From contig NC_090020.1 of the NCBI RefSeq assembly GCF_036417845.1, positions 30,922,425 through 30,986,424 of the forward strand: a stretch of DNA of 64,000 nt, in the 5' to 3' direction. The position numbers and the translations under genes are program-made. The stretch comes from Apteryx mantelli. Its lineage: Eukaryota > Chordata > Aves > Apterygiformes > Apterygidae. The notes below the pieces were generated by a model that did no database searches, was not told the origin of the DNA, and saw only the letters and a list, made by a program, of their open reading frames with translations. Shown piece after piece: positions 39,901 to 51,900 of the stretch (position 1 is its first letter; each line of letters starts with the position of its first letter).

Positions 39901-42900
39901 TGAAAATACACACACACACACACACACACACACAAATCAGTGTTACACGCACTCTAGGAAATGAATCCTCTTTTTCAAACCAGCCTTCTTTGGCTCAAAA
40001 TACAACGCTCCAATAATAGTATTACTGTACCACCATCAGTTATTTATTTATTCCTGTTTATGTTCTAAAATTTATCCCTTGTAAGTGTTTGAATATTACA
40101 GGCCCATGCTTTGTAAAATGTATGTGGATGACAGCATCTTTAATAATGCAGTTTCATGTAGACTTGGACCGAATATTCAGTCTAGTAAGTGATTGTTTTA
40201 TTTTAATCAAAACCAACAGATTTTGAAAGGAAGCTACTCCAAAAACAGTTTTGAACTGACAACAAGAAGAATGATATGTTCCCAGGGCTATGCATGAGCA
40301 TGTGTTTAACTCGCTCCACTCACTCCCTGGTATTCAAGTACACAGTTTCACTATGCAAGAACCCAGTATTCAGCACTGATACATGGTGTCAATGAGATCA
40401 GTTGGGTTTTCAGGCGAAAACAGAGAGACAGACAGGGATTTGCTCATAATTCAGTTCTTTCCTATGTTATGTTGACATCCATGTGTTAAAATGATAATCA
40501 ACCAAAGTAATTAGTTTAGGCTGGATTCTCTTGCTGTTGGCATCTATATAGATTGCTAATGTATGAGTTGTTTGGTAACTGTTTGCTTCTCTTAAATATA
40601 TAGAGATAGATACACTCAAACTGCAGATACTATCATGCAGAGGAAGGTACCTCAGTTGCATGAGTGAGATCATTTCGACAAACAATAGTGTTGAGTACAG
40701 GCATTAAGATTAATGGCTTAGTACAATCCCACAAAGTAAATATCTTACATTTACTCTCAGGGCGTTTTAGTAGGTGGAGTAAGTGGAGCTATGAGCCAAA
40801 TGGAACATTCAGGAGCAAAAATGTAAAGAGCATTGTGAGAAATAAGTTACAGACCACCTTTGATATTTTTATCTAGGCATGAAAGGTGAAATACCAACCC
40901 ACGCAAGTCAATGACAATTTGAGGACTTAAGCTGATGACTTTTCCAGGCTGCTCCCAGTCTCTTTTTTTCTTTAGCACTTCAAGCCAAAGAACAGATCTT
41001 TCACTAGCATAAGCATTGCAAACTACAAAGAATTTTGCTGAATCATGAGGCATTCTTTTTAGAATGCGAACACTGAATATGAATGGATAATACACAGACG
41101 TGTTTTTACATATTGCTAGTACATAATTGTAGATGGTCTTAAATGTATACACATTTCCCAGTCATCTTTTTACAGTATTGAACAAGATTCTTCAATTTTG
41201 TTTCAGTGATTTACCATTTTGTACAGAAAGGACATTTTCCAAAACAAATGTATTTGTTTCCTGAACATAAATGCTTACTATTTGTCTAAACAGGAAGTAT
41301 ATTTGCACTGAGAGTTGCATTATCTTTAGTTAAATACATTATGATACACTGTTTTTCCTGGAGTGATATTTTAACATTTTTATGCCATTATATTTTCTTT
41401 CTAAGAAAATAACTGACTCGTGTTATGGTAGGAGTGTTTCCTTCTGTATAGAAAAGATGAAACAAATTATCAGAATACCATTAACCCCACTGATCAGTTA
41501 CCGTAAGCTGTTTAAAATCAGCAATTTTACTCTTTGTGCTTTGCTGCTTCTTATTCTGCAAATGCTTTGGTTAAAGAACCCATACCAAAAGCATTCGGTA
41601 TACTGTGTGTCCTACCAGAGCAATAATAATGGCCACAGTATATGTTTTAATTGCTGAATTTATTATGTCCTTGTTAGAACATTTTACAAGAATTTTTATT
41701 CTTTGCATATTATAAAGTTAGGTTTCTCATATGTGAACTTAGTAACAGTTTAACTTGAAGTAGACAACAAAAATAGGGTGGTTTTATTGTATTGCTTTCT
41801 ACTTAGAATTACATAACCACCTGGGGTTTGACTGTATCTTTCAATAAGTAAGGGGAAGAGGATTCTTATACTTTGCCACCAAGTCTACAAGTGGGCTAAA
41901 ACAATGACTAAAACTTCAGCACACTGAAATAACAGAGAATTTCCAAAAAACTTCAAGAGGTCCAGGCTTTCACATACTTTCATCAAAAATATCCTCCCTC
42001 TTGTCTACAACTCTCTAAAATGTAATTACAGAATCTGAATGTACCAATAGGGGAAAGAAAGACCACTGCTCCAGGCAGATTCACAAATTAAGAACAAATG
42101 ATCTGAGCTTTAATTTCTACACAAATTCATCTGCTACTAGTACTAGAAACAGATTCCATTCTTCCCTGATGAAAGGTCATTTTTCCAAACTGCTTCCAAT
42201 ACTGGACTCAGAAACAAATTCTTCTACCTCACCCCTTTCTCACAGAACAGAAAGGAGAATTTTCCTTTGTTTATTTCATCAGAGCAACCGTTCTTCTTTG
42301 GAAGAGCATTAAGTGACTACATTTCCTATCTCATGGCTTCTTTTCTTCCAGGCCCTGCCTTCAGTGGCTTGAATCAGTCCATCAGGATCAAAGAATCACT
42401 TGGTCATTGGTTCTTCTTAAGACCACTGAGAGTTTGGTAACTGTGAAACTCTGTAAGTACAAAATACTCACTTCCTTTTTAACTTTATGCTCTGCAGCCT
42501 GTATCCGTTGTTCCATCTCTTCCTCCAGCTCACTGAGCTGAACTGCTGCTTTATCCTGAGCTCTAAAATTTAAAAGTAAATAGAGGCTTATGAATTGCCC
42601 TCTGGCTTTTCATAAAATTTGTGTAAAACACATCTGCCTACACATGCTCAAACAAATTAGACAGACAGACATAGAAACAGCTGAACACTGCCCAGACTTT
42701 GGAAAGGGTGCGTTTGGGAGCCAAAAATCACAAGTTAATTTGAAAATACAGGCAAATTAGAGTTTAAATAATAGTAGACAGCAGATTATTAGTATGAAAT
42801 AAATCACATCTGCACTTCAAAAATTAAGTTACAGAGATATAAGGCCCCCTCTGCTTTCCTATGAAGCGATTTCAAAAGGATAACTACAGTATCTTTCATC

Positions 42901-45900
42901 ACCACACAGAAAACTCCATTCCTCTGAGCTAATCTGTTTGGTTGCAGTAGTGATGATGCAAGATCACAAGTACCAAGTAATTACAATGGGTAAATTTGTC
43001 CCCTGAAGCTGGAGAAGCAAAAACATGTTTTGTTAAATGAAAGTATAATAGGAATGTATGCTAAAACTCAATGTTACAGCCAATGAAGAGAAATCAAAAT
43101 ATTATAGATATTAAACACAAGAATGTAGCCTCAAAAATTTGGTCCAGGACTTATCCAAAAATATAAGTAGGAATCATTTGCAAGCTTCTATATGTGCTTA
43201 TGCACATGTGTATGCTTATAAACTATACTCTCTGAGCTCAGTTTATGAAAATATTGTTTGACACATTTTGGCATTAACTCACAGTAATTTATCTAACCAA
43301 GTGTGATGGAGGAAAAAGTAACTGCGTAACTGAACTAGAAACATAACTTACTATACCTTTTCACAGCAATGGCTAGGGTTTCCATTTCTGTGCTTTGAAG
43401 TTTGATCTCCCGGATGAAGTTTTTAATGACATGTTCGTAAGGCTGGATTAATCTTGGTTCCACTGTGTGTATGTTCTGATACAGAACACTGACTTGCTCT
43501 TGTCTGAAAAAGATAGATACCAGTTTAATACAGTTCCTTGGAACAGTGCTGTATACAAGGCATGAAAAATTTATTCCAAATGATGACGCTCCTCTTTATT
43601 GCAGATTTTTAAAATTAACAAGTTAATATAGACTTTGAGCATTCAGCATAATGTTTGCAATTTTATAAATTATTTTTACTCTTCTTTTTTCTTTACTATA
43701 GCATAGTTACCATTGCAAAAAAACCTTTAAGCTTTCTTTTAAGCCCATTTTTCCTATTTCTGTTGGTGATGTACTGAAGAGCGTGCCACTGGAGTAACAC
43801 ATAATGTAAATCAAGATTGCTGGTGCCTGTAATGTTAATCGTGATCTGTGAAGATTACATATAGTAAGAGACTGCATATAAAGTAAAAACAAGCAGGAAT
43901 GCCAACCACCTAAGTCATAATGGACATTGGGAGTGAGGAGAGGTTGAGCGTATTTCTTTCAAGGGGGAAAAAAAAAGGAGGAGGAGGTGGCAGCATTACA
44001 CTGTGGTCTGCTAGCTAGACTGCAGCTATCTTGAAAACTGAATACAGGGAACAATATTCTCACAACAAAATGGGACAAAGTGCAGCTTAGCAAACTCATC
44101 TGGGAATCAGCAGTGGCAAAGATTGCTACCCACACAAAGCTTGACTCTCTCTCAGCTGTAGGACTTTTAGTATTTACATCTCTTTTGTTTCAGTGGGTAC
44201 AGGATAAGCTGTAGGGGAAAAGATAATACAGCTTTCTGGTTTAAAAAAAATTATTCTGCTTCTGATGACTGCACTCTTAATGCCATCCCTGTTTTGAACC
44301 AAAAAAAAAAAAATCATTTCTATAAGAGATTATGTCTGTATCCAATTAACATTTGAAGCATAATATATATATCTCATGTAGAAACAAGACAAAAAGTCTC
44401 TGTAGATCCTTTAGTTATTAAAAGCCTTGCTGAAAGACATACTGCTTCTTTAAAGCTGCCCCAATGAAGGAAAACAATATTCTGATTCTCCTTTGATCTG
44501 GACTTGTTTCTATAGATTACATACAATTTTGACTGTTGAAGCCAACAGTTTTGACAAGATAGAAAAACAGAAAATAGCATAAGCATATTATTATATTAAT
44601 ATGCATATTATTAATAAGCATATTATTACACAGAATATTACATAAGGAACTCTAACTATTGGCAATGCCATTAATAATGTCACGTAACAGTTTGCGTTCA
44701 TGCTGGCTAGTTTTGATTATCTGAATTGTTATAAATCCTTTTAGCAGAAAAATGTCTATGACAACAGAATTTAGCAGTCCCAATGGATACTGAAGCTGAT
44801 TACCCTACAGACTACACACTAGAACACAGAACAGGTGTTCAAGAACTTGCAAATCAATAAGGCCAAAAAACAAATGTAAAAAAACCACACGCATAAGAAA
44901 AGAGTAGGCCTAGAAAGGTAGAAGCAGGCCCGTGATGAGGTAAGCCGTGATGAGCGCAGCTAACAGAGGCAGTGAACAGAGGCAGCAGTTTGCGCAGCAG
45001 TGTTTGGGCTCTGACTAGAACTTGAAGATCTTGTTGGAAGTTGTGGGCTTTCTGTGGACCCCCGAGGAACTAGCAGGTGATTGCTGTGAACAGGAAAGGG
45101 TAAGCTAGGCAAGGACAACTGCAGGAGGCCTTGACTTCTCCTGGGAAAAGCTCGTGGGAAAAGCTCTAGCTAGGAGTGGCTGCTGCTAACAAGCTCTCTG
45201 GGTTGCCCCTGGCCAGAGGGAGTTGGGGCCTTTGATCCCAGTGGCCCTTGATTAGGGCGGTCAAGCACCCTCTTAGCCAGTGCTAGGGAGAGGCCTATAT
45301 AAGAGCCAGGCCTAGAGCGCAGCTCCCAGAGCGCAGCAAACAGAGGCAGCGAACAGATGCAGCAGTTTGCACAGCAGTTTGCGCAGAAGGGCGTGCGAAG
45401 GCACCTTTGTGTCTGTTCCCTGTGGTGTAGGTTTCCTCAGCTATGGTCGTGACACGCCGCACAGCGCGTTCCCCAGTGGCTGTTGGAGTTGCTGTGTCAG
45501 AGGCTGCGACCCAGACTGACCCTCTGACAGCAGATGCAGCCCTGCAGGTCTCAGGCTGCAGGGAGTGCTTGGGGCCTCTCCGGGAGGCCTGGGCTGGCAG
45601 CCAGCTCTCCTGCAGGAGGTGTGCTGCTGTTGGCGAGCTGTGTCGTCAGGTAAGGGAGTTACGGGAGGAGGTCAGTAGGCTGCGCAGCATCCGGGAAGCG
45701 GAGCAAGAGATAGACAGGGTATTCTCGGAGACTGTGCAGCTTCGGGAGTCCCAGCCCCCCGCAGCAGTGGAGCTGCCAGAGGGCTCTGTGCCGTGTGAAA
45801 CGGTACATCATAACACCGTAGAAGAAGGCTGGAAACTGGTCACTGCTCGTGGGAGGAGAAAGGCTCCTACTCCTCCCAAAGACTTGAAGCTGAAGAACAG

Positions 45901-48900
45901 GTTCAGTGCCCTCCAGGATGAGGAGGAGATGGGCATGGCTGCAAGGGAAGTACCTGGGACAACAGACCCTGTGCCCTGCCAGAACGCCCGGAAGAAGCGG
46001 CGGGTGATTGTTGTGGGGGACTCCCTGCTGCAGGGGACGGAGGCATCTATCTGCCAACCTGACCTCATGTCTAGAGAGGTTTGTTGCCTGCCAGGGGCTT
46101 GTGTGAGAGATGTCATGCAAAGACTGCCTAGGCTTGTCCATGCTTCGGACTATTACCCACTGCTGCTCTTCCATGTGGGCGCCAATGACACCGAGGGCAA
46201 ACTGGAGACCATCAAGCAGGATTTCAGAGCTGTGGGGATGGTGGTCAAGGGTCTGGAAGCCCAGGTCATCTTCTCCTCAATCCTGCCAGTGAGGGGGATG
46301 GATGAGAGGAGGAGGAGATAGACTTTCCAAATTAACGACTGGCTGTGCTGCTGGTGTTGCCAACAGGGTTTGGGTTTCTACGACCATGGGACCCTGTTTG
46401 AAGATTGACAACTGATGGCGAGAGATGGGATCTGCCTCACTAAGCAGGGCACGCGTGTCTTTGCCAACAGGTTGGCCAACCTGGTAAGGAGGGCTTTAAA
46501 CTAGGAAAGATGGGGGAAGGGGAGAGTTATAGTGCCAGGGTAGCTGGCAAAAGACAGCTCAAGTCAGGATGCCTCCAGCAGGTGAATGCAGCCAGGGAAG
46601 TGCGCATGGGATGTGGCTATGGAGGACCCTCTTTTACCCCTCCTGGGAAACCTGCATGCTCGATCACCTCCCTGAAATGCCTGTACACCAATGCACGCAG
46701 CTTGGGGAACAAACAGGAAGAACTAGAGATGTGTGTGCGGTCGCAGGGCCATGATCTCATTGCAGTTACAGAGACATGGTGGGATAGCTCACGTGACTGG
46801 AGTGCTGTCATGGATGGCTACATGCTTTTTAGGAAAGACAGGCCAAGAAAGCAAGGTGGTGGAGTTGCTCTTCATGTGAGAGAGAAACTGGAATGTATTG
46901 AGCTGTGCCTAGGGGTGGATGAAGAGCAAGTCGAGAGCTTCTGGGTAAGGATTAAAGGGCAGGCTAGCATGGGTGACACTGTTGTGGGTGTTTACTACAG
47001 GCCACCTGATCAGGAAGAGGAAGTCGATGAGGCCTTCTACAGACAGCTGGAAGTAGCCTCACGATCCCAGGCCCTGGTTCTCATGGGGGACTTCAACCAC
47101 CCCGATATCTGCTGGAGAGACAACACAGCTAGGCACAAACAGTCCCAGAGGTTCCTGCAGAGCATTGGTGACAACTTCTTGACACAGGTGGTGGAGGAGC
47201 CAACAAGGAGAGGTGTGCTGCTGGACCTCGTACTAACAAACAAAGAAGGACTGGTGGAAGATGTGAAGGTCGGGGGCAGCCTTGGCTGTAGTGACCATGA
47301 GATTGTGGAGTTCAGGATCCTGCGAGGAGGAGGCAGGGCACCAAGTAGGATCGCAACCCTGGACTTGAGGAGAGCAAACTTTGGCCTCTTCAGGGACCTA
47401 CTTGGAGGAATCCCATGGGTTAGGGCCCTAGGAGGAAGGGGAGTCCAAGAGAGCTGGTTAATATTCAAACATCACCTCCTCCAGGCTCAAGAGCGGTGCA
47501 TCCCTATGAGTAGGAAGTCAAGCAAAAGAGGCAGGAGACCTGCATGGATGAGCAAGGAGCTCCTGACAAAACTCAACCAGAAGAAGGAAGTATACAGAAA
47601 GTGGAAAGGGGGACAGGCCACTTGGGAGGAATATAGGAATGTTGTCAGAGTATGCAGGGATGCGACGAGGAAGGCTAAGGCCCGTTTGGAATTAAATCTG
47701 GTGAGAGATGTCAAGGACAACAAGAAGGGCTTCTTCAAATACATCAGTAGCAAGAGGAAGACTAGGGAAAATGTGGGCCCTTTGCTGAATGGGGGTGGGT
47801 GCCCTGGTGACGAAGGATGCAGAGAAGGCAGAGTTACTGAATGCCTTCCTTGCTTCAGTCTGTACTGCTCAGGCCAGCCCTCGGGAACCCCAGACCCTGG
47901 AGGCAAGAGAGGAAGTCTGGAGAAAGGAAGACTTTCCCTTGGTGGAGGAGGAGTGGGTTAGAGATCATTTAAGCAAACTGGACACCCACAAATCCATGGG
48001 CCCTGATGGGATGCACCCACGAGTGCTGAGGGAGCTGGCAGATGTTATTGCTAGGCCACTCTCCATCATCGTTGAAAGGTCATGGAGAACAGGAGAGGTG
48101 CCTGAGGACTGGAAGAAAGCCAATGTCACCCCAGCCTTCAAAAAGGGCAAGGAGGAGGACCCAGGGAACTACAGGCCGGTCAGCCTCACCTGCATCCCTG
48201 GAAAGGTGATGGAGCAGCTCATCCTGGAGGCCATCTCCAAGCATATGGAGGACAAGAAGGTGATCAGGAGTAGTCAGCATGGCTTCACCAAGGGGAAATC
48301 ATGCCTAACCAATCTGATAGCCTTCTATGACGGGATGACTGGCTGGGTAGATGAGGGGAGAGCAGTGGATGTTGTCTACCTTGACTTCAGCAAGGCTTTT
48401 GACACTGTCTCCCATAACATCCTCATAGACAAGCTCAGGAAGTGTGGGCTAGATTAGTGGACAGTGAGGTGGATTGAGAACTGGCTGAATGGCAGAGCTC
48501 AGAGGGTTGTGATCAGTGGCTGAGAGTCTAGCTGGAGGCCTGTAGCTAGCGGTGTCCCCCAGGGGTCAGTCCTGGGTCCAGTCTTGTTCAACTTCTTCAT
48601 CAATGACCTGGATGAAGGGACAGAGTGCACCCTCAGCAAGTTTGCTGACGATACAAAACTGGGAGGAGTGGCCGATACACCAGAGGGCTGTGCTGCCATT
48701 CAGAGAGACCTGGACAGGCTGGAGAGGTGGGCGGAGAGGAACCTCATGAGGTTCAACAAAGGCAAGTGCAGGGTCCTGCACCTGGGGAGGAATAACCCCA
48801 TGCACCAGTACAGGTTGGGGGTTGACCTGCTGGAAAGCAGCTCTGCCAAGAAGGACCTGGGAGTGCTGGTGGACACCGAGTTAACCATGAGGCAGCAATG

Positions 48901-51900
48901 TGCCCTTGTGGCCAAGAAGGCCAATGGTATCCTGGGCTGCACCAGGAAGAGTGTTGCCAGCAGGTCGAGGGAGGTGATTCTCCCCCTCTACTCAGCCCTG
49001 GTGAGGCCACATCTGGAGTACTGTGCCCAGTTCTGGGCTCCCCAGTACAAGAGAGATGTGGCACTACTGGAGCAAGTCCAGTGAAGGGCTACAAAGATGA
49101 TTAGGGGACTGGAGCATCTCTCTTATGAGGAAAGGCTGAGAGAGTTGGGCCCGTTTAGCCTGGAGAAGAGAAGGCTGAGAGGAGATCTTATCAACGTGTA
49201 CAAGTATCTGAAGGGAGGGTGTCGAGAGGATGAGACCAGACTCTTTTCAGTGGTGCCGAGCAACAGGATGCGAGGCAACGGGCACAAACTGGAACACAGA
49301 CACTTCCATCTGAACATGAGGAAAAACTTCTTCACTGTGAGGGTGACAGAGCACTGGAACAGGTTGCCCCGAGAGGTTGTGGAGTCTCCATCCTTGGAGA
49401 TATTCAAAACCCGCCTGGATGCGATCCTGGGCAACGTGCTCTAGGTGACCCTGCTTGAGCAGGGGGGTTGGACTAGATGATCTCCAGAGGTCCCCTCCAA
49501 CCTCAGCGATTCTGTGTTTCTGAGATTCTGTAATACAGCATACCAGTGGCAGAAAAGTAAACACAACTTACGTTTTGCGAGTTCTAGTTCAGCACCCTAT
49601 CTAACAGATCATGAATACATGTCCTCCTTTTATTATGGGAAAATTTAAACTGTGATTTAATAAAAAGTTTCCAAGACCTTCCTCATTAAACAGCTGACAA
49701 TCTCCAATCTTCTATGAAGGCAGCATTACTTAATACATTCACTATGCCCATGATATAAACTATCAGTGTATAACCTCTTTATTTTTTTCCTATCTGAAGC
49801 ATTTCCACAGTTTCAATTACCAGCATACCAATGCTGTGCTACTTGAATATTGCTTCCCATTCAAGTATAACTTATTTTATTACAGCAGTACTGTAATTGT
49901 TATTATAGCTCAGATTCCCATTTTTAAAAAGTGAAATATTTCCACAAGACCATAAAATATGTTTCCAGATGAAATGCTGGCATTCATTAAGTATACAGAA
50001 ACATAACAACACAAAGAAACACATTTACTGATGCCAGTGGCATTTCTGTGTACCTACAGTACCCTCTTGCAAAAGGTTTCCTTTATAAAGGCTAATGTTT
50101 TAGCTGTATTAAGTATTTCCAGAAGTTAAGTCAAATTTAATGTTTGTTAAGATTAGCTGAAGTTAAGTCAAGCTCATTGAATATCTTCCAACGTACAGAG
50201 TTTCATTTTCTTAATATATTTTAAACCGAGTAATATCAAGGTTCACAGACAGTCACAATAATATGCAGGTTTATCTGACCATCAGATGACACAAACTATG
50301 TATGAATAACACATCATTAAAGAACTCCCTAAATGTAGGCTTATTCAATTAATAATTCACATTTAAAAAAAGATAAGAATATTTTCCGCAGTACCACGTT
50401 GAGTTAAAATAGCACTGACATTATCAGCACCATAAGCAATACCAAAACTCGGAAAAGCCCAAAAATAAAAGTCAGGTTTTAGATTTAAAATCTGCCCCCT
50501 TTCACTTTGTTCTATTACAACATTAAGCCAAATGCAAGATTTTACACTAAAGGATTACTGCACAAGGGAGTGCGGAATGGTCCTGACATCAGTCTGTATC
50601 ACAGAATCAATCTGAGATTTAGGTATATCAGATCTCAATTAAATTGCAAATGTACAAGAGTTTTGTAATATTTAAATGCTTTGGTTTCCAATAGCAAGCA
50701 ACTGGGCAAACAATAAGCTTAGTATCTCATGGTATTACCATTTACAGAATTCCTACCGCATCTCCAGTGATGCTGACTGGGCTTGAAGCTGGAGCCTGAC
50801 TGTACTTCCAATATTACAAAATGTGGTCTCTATTTGGAGTTCTATTTGGTTTTGATAGTTGGGACTGGGAGCTGGTAACATAAACTGAATATCTTGCTGC
50901 ATTTCATAAATTCCTAAAAGTGCAAAGAGAACTACTTAGAACTTCAGTAGTTGTCCTTCGGGGCTGTAAACTCCTGGCCAAAACAGCCAATAAACTAATC
51001 CAGAATAGTTTCAGATTTTAGACAGAAGCAGACAGTGTGCATATTCAGTATTATCTGCTAAAAGCTGAAGAACGTCACTTCCTCGAACAGTCTCAATACA
51101 TGCTCCTTTGAAACAGTGGCAAGTAAAACAGAAATGGCACTAGCCACAGCAAGCTTGATAGAACTTACCAATTTGCCAAAGCAGATAAATTCAGCACTAT
51201 CTAGGTCAATGCATATGATCTTTAGGAATATGAAATACAAATCTGAAATCTGTGTTTTGAAATTTTCTTTTTTCATTTAAATTTTACTGTTGCCAAGAAG
51301 ATACCTGCTAATAATCTTTTTCTAGAAAGCAAACACAAACTGTATTGTAACAAATTGTAACTGCTAAATTAGTTGTTACTGGATGCTAGCATAAAGCACC
51401 CATTACCTGAGTCAATGTTTTCCTAATTGTCTAACACATCACAGGTTCCTGAATTACAGTTGGATATTTAAGGACCCACATCACTTTTTTCACATGAGCA
51501 TACTCTCAAGAATATGCTGGGTTATGCTGGTACTCTTATCTTCCTCACCCCATCTTCTGTACGGTTAGTTAGCTGCTGCCTTCAAACCAAATGAAGCCAC
51601 CTCCATAATAATACAGTGTACCTCAGATTGTGCATATTCTGTGTTCAAAAATAGCACGTGTGTAATATCATTTCCCAAGGTTTCCTACCCAGGAGATAAT
51701 TGTTGGCCATAGCCAGGTATAGAAGGTATACAGTGCCTTCTGCTGATGGACTAGACAATCATCCAATTAGTCCGGCCTTTCCCTACTGTATTTTGTGTCA
51801 GGAGTAGATGACATTTGTGGTGGAATATTGTAATATTTCTGCAACTTTTGCTTTTTGTTCTCTTTACAAGAATGCCACAGCCACTCCCTCTTGCAGCTTC

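Larger units (their letters stand above)
29814..43356. other. RASEF introns 2-10
   Basis: Intron sizes run from 390 nt (intron 5) to 2936 nt (intron 3). They are AT-rich and hold no recognisable transposons or other exons. A (CA)n array lies at 39,908-39,934 and an AT-rich, partly palindromic tract at 35,460-35,600. Confidence 0.65.
44950..49532 (+). mobile_element. Near full-length CR1 non-LTR retrotransposon (antisense in RASEF intron 1)
   Basis: A 4.6-kb GC-richer insertion with a 5' UTR (to 45,442), ORF1 (45,443-46,504), ORF2 (46,510-49,444) and a short 3' UTR ending in three degenerate ATTCTGTG-type octamers at about 49,508-49,532. It has no poly-A tail, as is typical for CR1. Most CR1 copies are severely 5' truncated, so full length is unusual. 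It lies antisense to RASEF. The 5' boundary is uncertain by some tens of bases; I place it at the first GCGCAGC-containing block. Stops and one frameshift make it inactive. Confidence 0.93.

Noticed and set aside
45659..46174. 171-codon minus-strand frame inside CR1
   Set aside because: It is the antisense shadow of ORF1, with no recognisable domain.
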